A DNA stretch of 53,394 nucleotides, taken from Methylobacterium aquaticum (GTDB taxonomy: Bacteria; Pseudomonadota; Alphaproteobacteria; Rhizobiales; Beijerinckiaceae). The stretch's first letter is position 1. Each line of letters starts with the position of its first letter. The stretch is taken from assembly GCF_001043915.1 (NCBI RefSeq), contig NZ_LABX01000217.1:1-53394 (forward strand), given 5' to 3'. The notes beneath the pieces are model-generated. The model ran no database searches. It saw nothing but the letters and a program-made list of their open reading frames with translations, and was not told where the DNA came from. Both the position numbers and the translations under genes were made by a program. Of this stretch, positions 15,326-24,699 are shown in pieces.

Positions 15326-17650
15326 TCACCGCCGCGTCCCGCGATCCAGCCCCGCCTTGCGCAACGCATCCGCCAGCGCGCCGCCCCCGGCCGGCTCCTC
15401 GCGGCGGGCTTGCGGGCGCGGGGCGTCGCGGCGGGGGGCGTCGCGGTGCGACCCCCCTGGCTCGCGCGGCGGCCGGGCGCCGATCTCGTCGTCGAGGCGT
15501 AAGGTGAGCGAGATGCGCTTGCGCGGCACGTCCACCTCCAGCACCTTCGCCCGCACCACGTCGCCGGGCTTCACCACCGCCCGCGGGTCCTTCACGAAGG
15601 TCTTGGACAGGGCCGAGATGTGGACGAGCCCGTCCTGGTGCACGCCGATATCGACGAAGGCCCCGAACGCCGCGACGTTGGTCACCACGCCCTCCAGCAC
15701 CATGCCGGGCTTGAGGTCGCCGATGCTCTCGACGCCCTCCTGGAAGGTGGCGGTCTTGAAGGTCGGGCGCGGGTCGCGGCCGGGCTTTTCCAGCTCGGCG
15801 ATGATGTCGGTGACGGTCGGCAGACCGAAGGTCTCGTCGGTGAAGGATTTCGGATTCAGGCCCTTGAGCACCGTGCCGTTGCCGATCACCGCCTTGATGT
15901 CGCTCTTCGTCGCCTGGAGGATGCGGCGCACCACCGGATAGGCTTCCGGGTGGACGCCCGAGGCGTCGAGCGGGTCGTCGCCATTCTGGATCCGCAAAAA
16001 GCCCGCCGACAATTCGAACGCCTTCGGCCCGAGCCCTGCGACCTTCTTCAGCCCCGAGCGGCTGCGGAACGGCCCGTTGGTGTCGCGGTGGGTGACGATG
16101 TTCTGCGCCACCCGCTCGCTCAGGCCCGACACCCGCGCGAGCAGCGGGCCGGAGGCGGTGTTGACGTCGACCCCGACGCCGTTCACGCAATCCTCCACCA
16201 CCGCGTCGAGGGAGCGCGACAGCTTGCCGTCCGCCAGATCGTGCTGGTACTGGCCGACGCCGATCGCCTTCGGCTCGATCTTCACCAGCTCGGCCAGCGG
16301 ATCCTGAAGGCGCCGGGCGATCGAGACCGCGCCGCGCAGCGACACGTCGAGCCCCGGGAGTTCCTGGCTGGCATAGGCCGAGGCCGAGTAGACCGAGGCG
16401 CCGGCCTCCGACACCATGACCTTGGTGAGCGTGAGGTCCGGCTGCTTGGCGATCAGCTCGGCGGCGAGCTTGTCGGTCTCCCGCGAGGCGGTGCCGTTGC
16501 CGATGGCGACCAGCTCGACCTTGTGCGCCCGGCACAGCTTGGCAAGCGTCATCTGCGACCCGGTCCAGTCGCGCCGGGGCTCGTGCGGGTAGATCGTGTC
16601 GGTCGCCACCACCTTGCCGGTGGCATCCACCACCGCGACCTTCACGCCGGTGCGGTAGCCCGGATCGAGGCCCAGCGTCGGACGGGCGCCGGCCGGCGCC
16701 GCGAGGAGCAGGTCGCGCAGGTTGCCGGCAAAGACCCGCACGGCTTCCGCCTCGGCGGCGTCCCACAGCCGGGCGCGCAGGTCGAGGTCGATCGAGAGCC
16801 TGAGCTTGGTGCGCCAGGCCCAGCGCACCGCCTCCATCAGCCAGCGGTCGCCGGGCCGGCCGCGATCCTGGATGCCGGCCGAGAGCGCGATGCGGCCGTC
16901 ATAGAGGCTCTGCGCATCCACCCCCTCGGGCGCCTCGTCGAGGCGCAGGTCCAGCACCTCCTCCTTCTCACCGCGGAACAGCGCCAGCACCCGGTGGGAG
17001 GGGAGGCGGGTCAGGGGCTCGGAGAAGTCGAAATAGTCGGCGAACTTGGCGCCGGCCTGCTCCTTGCCCTGGCGCACCCGCGCGACGAGCTTGCCGCGGG
17101 TCCAGAACGCCTCGCGCAACTGCCCGACCAGCTCGGCATTCTCGGACAGGCGCTCGACCAGGATGGCACGGGCGCCCTCCAGGGCCGCCTCCGGAATCGC
17201 CACGCCCTTGGCCTCGTCGACGAAGGGGGCGGCGGCCTGGAGCGGCACCTGGTCCGGACGGGTGAGCAGAGCCTCGGCGAGCGGCCCGAGGCCGGCTTCG
17301 CGGGCGATCTGCGCCTTGGTGCGGCGCTTGGGCTTGAACGGCAGGTAGAGGTCTTCGAGCCGGGCCTTGGTGTCGGCGGCGAGGATCTGGCCCTTCAGGG
17401 CGTCGTCGAGCTTGCCCTGGGCCCCCACGCTCTCCAGAATCGCGCCGCGGCGTGCCTCCAATTCGCGCAGGTAGCGCAGGCGCTCCTCCAGGGTGCGCAA
17501 TTGCGCGTCGTCGAGGGTGCCGGTCACTTCCTTGCGGTAGCGGGCGATGAACGGCACCGTCGAGCCGCCGTCGAGCAGGTCCACCGCCGCCTTGACCTGC
17601 CATTCCTGCGCGCCGAGTTCGGTGGCGATGCGCTGGGTGATGCTGGACAT
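15326..17650 (-). CDS. tex: Tex-family RNA-binding transcription accessory protein
   Basis: 774 residues in the full Tex architecture. The N-terminal helical domain starts MSSITQRIATELG and includes STVPFIARYRKEVTGTLDDAQLR. A YqgF-like RNase H fold has LGLDPGYRTGVKVAVVD. Helix-hairpin-helix repeats include YQHDLADGKLSRSLDAVVEDCVNGVGVDVNTAS and VASLSERVAQNIVTHR-type sequence. A C-terminal S1 domain (AAFGAFVDIGVHQDGLVHIS) is followed by an Arg/Pro-rich tail of roughly 40 residues. Tex binds nucleic acid and affects transcription and stress tolerance; its exact biochemical role is not settled. Confidence 0.95.
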   Translation of the reverse strand: MSSITQRIATELGAQEWQVKAAVDLLDGGSTVPFIARYRKEVTGTLDDAQLRTLEERLRYLRELEARRGAILESVGAQGKLDDALKGQILAADTKARLEDLYLPFKPKRRTKAQIAREAGLGPLAEALLTRPDQVPLQAAAPFVDEAKGVAIPEAALEGARAILVERLSENAELVGQLREAFWTRGKLVARVRQGKEQAGAKFADYFDFSEPLTRLPSHRVLALFRGEKEEVLDLRLDEAPEGVDAQSLYDGRIALSAGIQDRGRPGDRWLMEAVRWAWRTKLRLSIDLDLRARLWDAAEAEAVRVFAGNLRDLLLAAPAGARPTLGLDPGYRTGVKVAVVDATGKVVATDTIYPHEPRRDWTGSQMTLAKLCRAHKVELVAIGNGTASRETDKLAAELIAKQPDLTLTKVMVSEAGASVYSASAYASQELPGLDVSLRGAVSIARRLQDPLAELVKIEPKAIGVGQYQHDLADGKLSRSLDAVVEDCVNGVGVDVNTASGPLLARVSGLSERVAQNIVTHRDTNGPFRSRSGLKKVAGLGPKAFELSAGFLRIQNGDDPLDASGVHPEAYPVVRRILQATKSDIKAVIGNGTVLKGLNPKSFTDETFGLPTVTDIIAELEKPGRDPRPTFKTATFQEGVESIGDLKPGMVLEGVVTNVAAFGAFVDIGVHQDGLVHISALSKTFVKDPRAVVKPGDVVRAKVLEVDVPRKRISLTLRLDDEIGARPPREPGGSHRDAPRRDAPRPQARREEPAGGGALADALRKAGLDRGTRR

Positions 17651-17739
17651 GACGACTCCGCGATTCCGGGGCGACGGGGAGGCGTGTCCTTAGAAGGGTT
17701 GGGGGCGGGTTGGAAGGGCCGGCCCGGTGCGGGCGGCGA

Positions 17740-18171
17740 TCAGGACACGCGCGGCGGCACGGCGTCCGACGCCGCCGGCATGGGCCGGCGCCCGAACCAG
17801 CTCTGCCGCTCCTCGCGGGTGAAGAGCGCGCCGAAGGTCACCGCCCCGAGGGCCGCGACGGGGAAGACCAGGATCAGGCCGAGGGCCGCCTCGTTCATGC
17901 CGCCCGGCAGGCGCCACAGCCGGGTGGCCTGCATGAGCGCGAAGACGAGGCCGATCTGGGCGCCGACGACGCAGCCGAAGCGCCGCTCGACGGAGACGCT
18001 GCGCTCGACGATCGGGAGCGTCACCGCGGCCACCACCACCGACCAGGCGGTCAGCCCGGCCGCGAGAGGCACCGCGCCGGGCGGGAGCGAGCCGGAAAGC
18101 ACCGCGTTCAGGACCGACGACAGGATGATGCTGCCGAGGCCCGAGACCATGACGACGAGAAACCGGGACAC
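17740..18171 (-). CDS. Small four-helix membrane protein, unknown function
   Basis: 143 residues from a GTG (VSRFLVVMVSGLGS) with a CGGAG ribosome binding site about nine bases upstream; an ATG seven codons in is an alternative. The open frame continues further upstream but reads as arginine-rich shadow sequence. Four hydrophobic segments are seen at about residues 4-30, 33-57, 68-90 and 94-117, with a charged loop VERSVSVERRFG between the second and third. The cytoplasmic-looking tail is FTREERQSWFGRRPMP. I recognise no family. It lies between tex and an EamA transporter, all on the minus strand. Confidence 0.6.
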   Translation of the reverse strand: MSRFLVVMVSGLGSIILSSVLNAVLSGSLPPGAVPLAAGLTAWSVVVAAVTLPIVERSVSVERRFGCVVGAQIGLVFALMQATRLWRLPGGMNEAALGLILVFPVAALGAVTFGALFTREERQSWFGRRPMPAASDAVPPRVS

Positions 18172-18361
18172 GTCGCGCTCCGAGGCCGGACGGGCAATGC
18201 CGTCACTGTCCCATCGCGATCGGTCCCGGTCAAGGACACCGGCGGTTGTTGCGGATCGTCTTCGCTGCCCTGCGGACGGCGACGTCCCGGTGCCTGCGCA
18301 AGGCACGGAGACTTCGTCTGACAGGCGGCGGCTCCGTGCGAACCGCCGGACAAGTCCGCCA

Positions 18362-19345
18362 TCAGCGCACTCCCCCCGCCGGTAGCACCCCGGTGGGGGC
18401 CGGGACGCGGCGCATCCGCTCGCGGTGGGCGGTGTAGAGGCCGCTGCCGCAGATCACCAGCACGCCGAGACCCATATAGGCATCCGGGACCGTGCCGAAG
18501 AACAGGAAGCCGAGGAGGCCGGCCCAGATGATCTGGCTGTAGGAGAACGGCACCAGGGTCGAGGCCGGGGCGTGGCGGTAGGCGATGGTGACGATCCAGT
18601 GCCCGGCGGTCGAGATGAAGCCGATGGCGGCGCCGATCGCCACCTGGTTGAGGTTCGGGGTCTCCCAGACGAAGGGGACGATGGCCGACAGCACCAGGAA
18701 GCCGACGACGGCCGACCAGGTCATGGTGGTCTGGGGCGCGTCGTAGCCGTTGATCTTGCGGGTCACCACCAGGGCGCCGGCCCAGAACAACGCCGAGGCG
18801 ATGGGGAGCAGGGCGGCGGTCTGGAACGCGCCGGTGCCGGGCCGCACGATGATGAGGACGCCGAGGAGGCCGACGAGGGCGGCGGCCCAGCGCCGCGCGC
18901 CGACCTTCTCGCCGAGCACCGGGATCGACAGGGCGGTGACGAAGATCGGCGACACGAAGGCGATCGCCGTGGTCTCGGCCACCGGCAGGATCCGCAGGCC
19001 GGCGAGGAACAGCAGCGACGAGGCGACGAGGGCGATGCCCCGCACCACCTGGAGGCCCGGCCGGGCGCTGCGGAACGGCGAGGCGCCGCGCTTGAGATGC
19101 GCCCGCACCAGAGCGGCGACCAGCATCACCGCCAGGAACCCGACATAGCGCAGCCACGCCACCTCGATCCCGGACAGCTGCCCGGTGAGGTATTTGGCGG
19201 TGGCGTCGGAGCTGGACAGGAACACGGTGGAGACCACCACCAGCACGATGCCGCGCAGCGGCTGGTCGCCGAGCAGGGCCGGCAGGGCCGGGCGGGCGGA
19301 CGGGGCGGCGGCGAGGGGAAGCGTCAGGGAGGCCACGGCTGTCAC
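18362..19345 (-). CDS. EamA-domain (DMT superfamily) transporter
   Basis: 327 residues with about ten transmembrane helices arranged as two EamA repeats. The first runs from GIVLVVVSTVFLSSSDATAKYL to GVLIIVRPG; the second starts at LLPIASALFWAGALVVTRKI and includes the repeat signature YSQIIWAGLLGFLFFG. The motif AETTAIAFVSPIFVTALS is typical of this drug/metabolite exporter branch. The substrate cannot be told from sequence. There is no obvious partner gene; the small membrane protein downstream may be co-transcribed, with a gap of about 190 bases. Confidence 0.9.
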   Translation of the reverse strand: MTAVASLTLPLAAAPSARPALPALLGDQPLRGIVLVVVSTVFLSSSDATAKYLTGQLSGIEVAWLRYVGFLAVMLVAALVRAHLKRGASPFRSARPGLQVVRGIALVASSLLFLAGLRILPVAETTAIAFVSPIFVTALSIPVLGEKVGARRWAAALVGLLGVLIIVRPGTGAFQTAALLPIASALFWAGALVVTRKINGYDAPQTTMTWSAVVGFLVLSAIVPFVWETPNLNQVAIGAAIGFISTAGHWIVTIAYRHAPASTLVPFSYSQIIWAGLLGFLFFGTVPDAYMGLGVLVICGSGLYTAHRERMRRVPAPTGVLPAGGVR

Positions 19346-19590
19346 GGCGGGTACTGGGGAGGGGCCTCTCCTGTAGCACTGCCCCGTCCGGCCAAGCCGT
19401 GCCGATTGCGCGTCACCGCCATGCTGCCGGCTCAGCCCTAGTTAAGGCGCGCTTTACCGGATCGTGTCGGGGCGGCGGCGACTTGCGACATCGCCGCCAT
19501 CATCCTGCCGCAAGACCTAAGGGGGTTTCCTGAAGGTCTCCTGAACGGATTTCGTCTTTCCCGGAACCCGGTCTGCCCTTGCGTGTTGTC

Positions 19591-19626
19591 TCGCCCGCGC
19601 AGGGTTCAGGGCTCCTGCGCGGGCGA
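19591..19626 (-). terminator. Terminator hairpin of the cstA-ybdD unit
   Basis: TCGCCCGCGCAGG / CCTGCGCGGGCGA is a perfect 13-bp stem with a ten-base loop, starting about nine bases beyond the ybdD stop. Confidence 0.75.
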
Positions 19627-19634
19627 GGGGGGGG

Positions 19635-19856
19635 TCAGCAGCAGCGGAAGCCGCCGCGCCCGCCGACGCCGAACCGGGCGTTCTGCCGCTCGCGGAAGAA
19701 CTCCGTCGGGGTCATCGGCTGCTGCTCGGGATGGGTCTTGCGGATATGGGCGACGTAGGTGTCGTAATTGCCCTGGCCGACCATCAGCCGCGCGCCGTCG
19801 CAGACGCAGCGCGTCAGGGTCGCCCAGCGCTCCCGCAAGGAATCCGCCGAACCCAT
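19635..19856 (-). CDS. ybdD: YbdD/YjiX family small protein
   Basis: 73 residues from the ATG giving MGSADSLRERWATLTRCVCD. It carries the family core GQGNYDTYVAHIRKTHPEQQPMTPTEFF in shorter segments (YDTYVAHIRKTHP, MTPTEFFRERQNARFG) and ends with the characteristic GFRCC. YbdD-like proteins are almost always encoded directly behind CstA/BtsT-type transporters; here the spacing is four bases. The function is not established; an accessory role for the transporter is the usual assumption. A longer upstream frame is a shadow of cstA. Confidence 0.92.
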   Translation of the reverse strand: MGSADSLRERWATLTRCVCDGARLMVGQGNYDTYVAHIRKTHPEQQPMTPTEFFRERQNARFGVGGRGGFRCC

Positions 19857-19860
19857 CGGC

Positions 19861-21924
19861 TCACTCCGCCGCCACCGGCACCGCCCGCGGATCCGCCTCG
19901 ACGGCGGTCCAGCGATCGGCCCGGTAGGCTTTGAGGCAAGCCTGGACGCCGAAGGCGATGATCGCCACCACGACGCCGACGAAGACCAGGGCCAGCACCG
20001 CGTCGATGCGGTCGTTGAGGATGATCTGGCGCATCTGGTCGAGGCTCTTGGCCGGGGCCAGCACCTTGCCCTCGGCGAGCGCGGTCGCGTAGCGGTCGGC
20101 ATGGGCCAGGAAGCCCACCCGCGGATCGGCGGAAAAAACCTTCTGGAGGCCGGCGGTCATGGTGCAGGCGACGAGCCAGAGCGTCGGCACGATGGTGACG
20201 AGGGCGTAGCGCTCCCGCTTCATCTTGAAGATGACCACGGTGCAGAGCGTCAGCGCGATCGCCGCCAGCATCTGGTTCGAGATGCCGAAGAGCGGCCACA
20301 GGGTGTTCACGCCGCCGAGCGGGTCGGTCACACCCTGGTAGAGGAAGAAGCCCCAGGCCGCGACGCAGAGGCCCGTCGCCACGATGCTCGGGCCCCAGGA
20401 CGAGGTGTCCTTGAAGGCCGGCACCGCGACGCCGATCAGGTCCTGGAGCATGAAGCGCCCGGCCCTGGTGCCTGCGTCGACCGCCGTGAGGATGAACAGG
20501 GCCTCGAACAGGATGGCGAAGTGGTACCAGAACGCCATCATCGCCTTGCCGCCGATGACGTTCGAGATGATGTGGGCCATGCCGACCGCGAGCGTCGGCG
20601 CGCCGCCGGCCCGCGAGATCACCGTGTGCTCGCCGACATCCGCCGCCGTCTGCTTGATGGTGTCGGCGGAGATCGGGAAGCCCATCGCGGTGACCGCCGC
20701 GGATGCGCTCTCCGGGGTGGTGCCGACGATTGCCGCCGGCGCGTTCATGGTGAAGTACACGCCCGGATCGATGACGCTGGCGGCGACGAGCGCCATCACG
20801 GCGACGAAGGACTCCATCAGCATGCCGCCATAGCCGATGAAGCGGGCATTGACCTCGTTGTCGATCAGCTTCGGGGTCGTGCCCGACGAGATCAGGCTGT
20901 GGAAGCCCGAGACCGCGCCGCAGGCGATGGTGATGAACAGGAACGGGAACAGCGAGCCCGACCAGACCGGCCCGGTGCCGTCGACGAATTTCGTCACCGC
21001 GGGCATCTGGAGATGCGGCGCCAGCACCAGGATGCCGAGCGCGAGGCCGACGATGGTGCCGATCTTGAGGAAGGTCGAGAGGTAGTCGCGCGGGGCGAGC
21101 AGCAGCCAGACCGGCAGGATCGAGGCGACGAAGCCGTAACCGATCAGCATCCAGCACAGCTGCGTGCCGGTGAAGGTGAACATCGCGGCGAGCGCCGGAT
21201 CCTCGGCGACGGTCTGGCCGTAGAGGATCGCGGCCATCAAGAGCACGAAGCCGAGGATCGAGACCTCGCCGATGCGGCCCGGGCGGATCCAGCGCGAATA
21301 GACGCCCATCAGCAGCGCGATCGGGATCGTCGCCATCACCGTGAAGGTGCCCCAGGGGCTCTCGGCCAGCGCCTTGACGACGATCAGCGCCAGCACCGCC
21401 AGGATGATGACCATGATCAGGAAGGCGCCGAACAGGGCGACGATGCCGGGAATCGTGCCCAGCTCGGCGCGGATCAGCTCGCCGAGGGAGCGGCCGTCGC
21501 GGCGCATCGAGACGAACAGCACTATGAAGTCCTGCACGGCGCCGGCCAGCACCACGCCGGCGAGGATCCAGAGCAGGCCCGGCAGATAGCCCATCTGGGC
21601 GGCCAGCACCGGGCCGACCAGCGGGCCGGCGCCGGCGATCGCCGCGAAATGGTGGCCGAACAGCACGTATTTGTCGGTCGGGACGTAATCGAGCCCGTCA
21701 TTGTGGCGCACGGCCGGGGTCTGGCGGCTCGGGTCGAGCCGCATGATCCGGTCGGCGATGTAGAGCGAGTAGTAGCGGTAGGCGATCAGGTAGACCGACA
21801 CCGCCGCGACCACGATCCACAGAGCGTTGATGCTCTCGCCGCGCAGCGTCGCGACGACCGCGAGCGCGGCGGCCCCGAGGGCGCCCACGAGGGCCCAGGG
21901 TCCGTGCTTCCGGACGGCAATCAT
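19861..21924 (-). CDS. cstA: Carbon starvation protein A family transporter
   Basis: 687 residues with many transmembrane helices. The CstA core is clear: GRAPLVGPVLAAQMGYLPG-type sequence (here AGPLVGPVLAAQMGYLPGL), ALFGAFLIMVIILAVLALIVVKAL, ITIACGAVSGFHSLISSGTT and YGGMLMESFVAVMAL. In E. coli CstA and BtsT carry pyruvate and take part in peptide or carbon-starvation responses; pyruvate uptake is the most likely role here. The ATG (MIAVRKHGPWALVG) has an excellent GGGAGGAAA ribosome binding site. It is transcribed with ybdD. Nested dyads lie about 115-155 bases upstream. Confidence 0.95.
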   Translation of the reverse strand: MIAVRKHGPWALVGALGAAALAVVATLRGESINALWIVVAAVSVYLIAYRYYSLYIADRIMRLDPSRQTPAVRHNDGLDYVPTDKYVLFGHHFAAIAGAGPLVGPVLAAQMGYLPGLLWILAGVVLAGAVQDFIVLFVSMRRDGRSLGELIRAELGTIPGIVALFGAFLIMVIILAVLALIVVKALAESPWGTFTVMATIPIALLMGVYSRWIRPGRIGEVSILGFVLLMAAILYGQTVAEDPALAAMFTFTGTQLCWMLIGYGFVASILPVWLLLAPRDYLSTFLKIGTIVGLALGILVLAPHLQMPAVTKFVDGTGPVWSGSLFPFLFITIACGAVSGFHSLISSGTTPKLIDNEVNARFIGYGGMLMESFVAVMALVAASVIDPGVYFTMNAPAAIVGTTPESASAAVTAMGFPISADTIKQTAADVGEHTVISRAGGAPTLAVGMAHIISNVIGGKAMMAFWYHFAILFEALFILTAVDAGTRAGRFMLQDLIGVAVPAFKDTSSWGPSIVATGLCVAAWGFFLYQGVTDPLGGVNTLWPLFGISNQMLAAIALTLCTVVIFKMKRERYALVTIVPTLWLVACTMTAGLQKVFSADPRVGFLAHADRYATALAEGKVLAPAKSLDQMRQIILNDRIDAVLALVFVGVVVAIIAFGVQACLKAYRADRWTAVEADPRAVPVAAE

Positions 21925-22232
21925 CAGGGTTTCCTCCCGGCTGCGCCACCGGGCGGGGACAGGCTTCGGCGGCTTCTTCGACTTTCGGGCAAAGGAAACG
22001 TTAAGGGCTGCCAATGCGGCGGCGGGCCGGGGCTTCCGGCCAAGATTGCGACTTTCGTCGCATGAGCGACGATCTTGCCCATCATGGGCCGGACGCGCGG
22101 GCCCTGCTCCCGCTCATTGACGGTCCGGCGCAGGGCGCCGGATTCCTCGATTGAGGATCGCCGGACGGCATCGGATCGCCGTCCACGTCGTTCGCCCCGG
22201 TGACGCTCGCTGATGGTCAGTGCGGATGTCGG
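21925..22232. other. Spacer between cstA and the response regulator, with nested dyads
   Basis: 308 bases without a gene. It holds the cstA promoter region. The notable structure is TCGTCGC-ATGA-GCGACGA at 22055-22072 (perfect 7-bp arms), flanked by CAAGAT at 22041-22046 and ATCTTG at 22072-22077, with a further GCGAC copy between. This could be an operator or a leader hairpin. Confidence 0.5.
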
Positions 22233-22898
22233 TCAGTTCGACGGCAGCCCCGACATGATGTTGTCGTAGTCGAGATTCGCGGTCTCGATCACGATCTGGG
22301 TCCGGCTGATCACCCCGAGCTTGCGCAGGATCTCCGAGACATGCGCCTTCACGGTGGAGTCGCCGACGCCAAGTTCGTGGGCGATTTGCTTGTTGAGCTT
22401 GCCCTGGCGGATCATCAGCAGCACCCTGACCTGCTGCGGGGTCAGTTCGGCGATGCGTTCGGCGATCGGTGCCTTGCCGGGCTTGCGGCCGGGGGCCTCG
22501 GCGGGGCCCGAGAGGCCCTCGGGCACGAAGACCGCGCCGTTGAGCACGTCGGTGATGGCGCGGATCAGCACCGGCTTGCCGGCGGCCTTCGGCACGAAGC
22601 CGGCGGCGCCGTGGGCCAGCGCCTCGCGCACGATGCGCGGATCGTCGAGCCCGGACACCACCAGGACCGGGATGCGCGGGAAGCGGGTGCGGATGGCGAT
22701 CAGCCCGTCGAACCCGTTGACGCCCTGCATGGTGAGATCGAGCAGAGTCAGGTCGATCGAGCGGCCGCGGGAGAGGGCCGCGCAGGCGCTCTCGATGCCG
22801 TCCGCCTCCTCGACCTCGGCGGCCGGGAAGGCGAGGCGGACCGCGCTGCTCAAGGCATCGCGGAACAGCGGATGATCGTCGACGATGATCAGGTGCAT
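22233..22898 (-). CDS. NarL/LuxR-type response regulator
   Basis: 221 residues from an ATG (MHLIIVDDHPLFRDAL) with a GGAGGGG ribosome binding site. The receiver domain has DD at the acidic pocket, the phosphorylated Asp in LTLLDLTMQGVNGFDG and the conserved Lys in GFVPKAAGKPVL. The C-terminal LuxR helix-turn-helix reads ELTPQQVRVLLMIRQGKLNKQIAHELG followed by STVKAHVSEILRKLGVISRTQ; written in pieces these are the GerE signature. It lies divergent from the FIST/hybrid-kinase pair, which is its most likely sensor. Similar FIST, kinase and LuxR-regulator groupings are known near PQQ-alcohol dehydrogenase regulation in pseudomonads; the analogy is inference. Confidence 0.92.
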   Translation of the reverse strand: MHLIIVDDHPLFRDALSSAVRLAFPAAEVEEADGIESACAALSRGRSIDLTLLDLTMQGVNGFDGLIAIRTRFPRIPVLVVSGLDDPRIVREALAHGAAGFVPKAAGKPVLIRAITDVLNGAVFVPEGLSGPAEAPGRKPGKAPIAERIAELTPQQVRVLLMIRQGKLNKQIAHELGVGDSTVKAHVSEILRKLGVISRTQIVIETANLDYDNIMSGLPSN

Positions 22899-23496
22899 GT
22901 CCGACCCCTCCGCGACGGGCGTCGGTGCTCCGTCCGGCCGTGGAAGAGACACCCCAGGGGCCGGACTGGTCAATCCCACCATTGCAGCGGATCATCCTCT
23001 CGCAGGCGCAGGGCCGTGTGGCGCGCACACTCGCAGGTCGAGCACAGCAACGCCGCCGCACCCGTTAAGTCGAAGTAAAGAGTTATCACGCAGCCCCCGC
23101 AGCAGCCACCGTGCTTTGGTATGGAGCCGCCGCGACCTGCCCGCGCCCTGCACATTGGTCCAATGGTGGGGGGCGGCGAGCGGGCCCTATCGTCATGCGA
23201 CCTCGGCGGAAAGGACCTCCTCACCGCGGAGTGGGTGGGGGCGGAGCGTGGCATCTGGCGGCGGCGTCGCGTGGGGCGGCGCGGCCGCTGATCGCGGGGG
23301 CGATCGCCCGTCCGCTCCCCAGCGCAGGCGCGGCCGCCGCACCGGCCGCGCCTGCGCACCGTGCCCGCACCGTGCCCCCTGCCGCGTCACGAGGCGCCCG
23401 GTCGCGGGCTTGAGCATCGTGCCGTTGCCAGGCGCCCTCCCGCGCCGCATAATGCGGCAGATGCCGCCACGGAAGCGACACGACGGGAGGGACATC
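22899..23496. other. 598-base divergent spacer between response regulator and FIST gene
   Basis: No convincing gene. A frame open through most of it reads as Arg/Pro/Gly-rich shadow. A perfect 13-base dyad CATTGG-T-CCAATG at 23153-23165 and an AT-richer patch near 23060-23095 are the best candidates for regulator binding and promoter. Confidence 0.5.
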
Positions 23497-24699
23497 TTGG
23501 CGCGAGTTTCGGCGCATGGCGCGTCTGCGCATGGTACATCTGCGCATGGTACACGGACCCGCTCGCATCGCTGCGGGATCCAGACCGCCTGGACCGAGGC
23601 GGTTGGGGCCGAGGCCGCCGTGGCGGCGCTCGCCGCCTCCCTGGACGTCGCCCGCATCGCCCATCTCGTGATCTTCTTCTCGCCGGTCTACGGGGTCGAG
23701 GCGCTGAACGCCGCGCTCGGGCGCGCGTTTCCGGGCGTGCGGGTCGCCGGCTGCACCTCGTCGGGCGAGATCAGCCCGATGGCCGGACTCGATCGCGGCC
23801 TGGTGGCGATCGCCTTCCCGCACGAGGGGTTCCGCATCGCCTCGACGGTGCTGGAGGCGGTCGACCATCTCGACGCCGAGCGGGCCGCGGCGTCGATCCG
23901 CAACTTGCGCAGCGCCCACGAGCGGATCTCCCGCGGCGGGCAGCGTTTCGCGATCTCGCTCATCGACGGCCTGGCCAATGCCGAGGAGACCGTGATCGCC
24001 GCGATCGGCTACGGGCTCGACGGGGTGCCCCTCGTCGGCGGCTCGGCCGGGGACGAGCTGACCTTCTCGGAAACCGCCCTGATCCATGACGGGCAGGTGC
24101 ATCGACGGGCCGCCATCCTGCTCCTGATCGAGTCCGACTTCCCGGTCGAGATCTTCAAGAACGACAATTTCGAGCCGACCGGCATCAAGTTCGTGGTCAC
24201 CGAGACCGACCACGAGCAGCGCACCGTGCGCGAACTCAATGCCGAGCCGGCGGCGGTCGAGTATGCCAACGCGCTCGGGCTCGATCCCGACGCGCTGACG
24301 CCCACGAGCTTCGCCGCGCATCCGCTGGTCGTGCGGGTCGGGGGCGATTATTTCTGCCGCTCGATCCGCCACCTCAACCCGGACCAGTCGCTCAGCTTCC
24401 ACTGCGCCATCGAGAGCGGCGTGGTGCTGACGCTGGCGCGCCAGAAGGACCTGGTCGAGGCGACCCGGGAGGAGCTGGCCCGGCTCGATGCGCGGCTCGG
24501 CGGCGTCGATCTGGTGATCGGCTTCGAATGCGTGCTGCGCCGCCTCGACGCCGAGATCCACCAGGCCCGCCACAGCATCGCCGAGATCTACCGGCACTAC
24601 AACGTCGTCGGCTTCGAGACCTATGGCGAGCAATACCGCTCGATGCACCTGAACCAGACCTTCACGGGCATCGCCATCGGCCGGCCCGCGGCGTCGTGA
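23497..24699 (+). CDS. FIST-domain sensory protein
   Basis: 400 residues. FIST-N and FIST-C domains bind small molecules, probably amino acids or related metabolites, and feed signal-transduction proteins. Visible signatures are GVRVAGCTSSGEISPMAGL, LVGGSAGDEL, ILLLIESDFPVEIFKNDNFEPTG in overlapping pieces, and in FIST-C the conserved IGFECVLRRLDAEIHQ and VVGFETYGEQYRSMHLNQTFTGIAI. I place the start at a TTG (LARVSAHGAS) because a GGGAGG sits six bases upstream; ATGs 36 and 45 bases earlier are alternatives. The N-terminus contains a 15-bp tandem repeat. The TGA overlaps the GTG of the kinase gene by four bases, so the two are coupled and probably act together. Confidence 0.88.
   Translation: MARVSAHGASAHGTSAHGTRTRSHRCGIQTAWTEAVGAEAAVAALAASLDVARIAHLVIFFSPVYGVEALNAALGRAFPGVRVAGCTSSGEISPMAGLDRGLVAIAFPHEGFRIASTVLEAVDHLDAERAAASIRNLRSAHERISRGGQRFAISLIDGLANAEETVIAAIGYGLDGVPLVGGSAGDELTFSETALIHDGQVHRRAAILLLIESDFPVEIFKNDNFEPTGIKFVVTETDHEQRTVRELNAEPAAVEYANALGLDPDALTPTSFAAHPLVVRVGGDYFCRSIRHLNPDQSLSFHCAIESGVVLTLARQKDLVEATREELARLDARLGGVDLVIGFECVLRRLDAEIHQARHSIAEIYRHYNVVGFETYGEQYRSMHLNQTFTGIAIGRPAAS
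23509..23553 (+). repeat. Three 15-bp tandem repeats in the FIST gene 5' end
   Basis: Three in-frame units encode SAHGA-SAHGT-SAHGT; the last two are identical at DNA level. They lie right after the proposed TTG start. Confidence 0.8.

Noticed and set aside
17740..18306. Longer version of the small membrane protein starting 135 bases upstream
   Set aside because: The extra 45 residues are Arg/Ser-rich without hydrophobic segments; the GTG at the chosen start has a good ribosome binding site.
22885..23496. N-terminal extension of the FIST protein across the divergent spacer
   Set aside because: The composition is that of a shadow frame at high GC, and a good ribosome binding site is found only at the TTG start.
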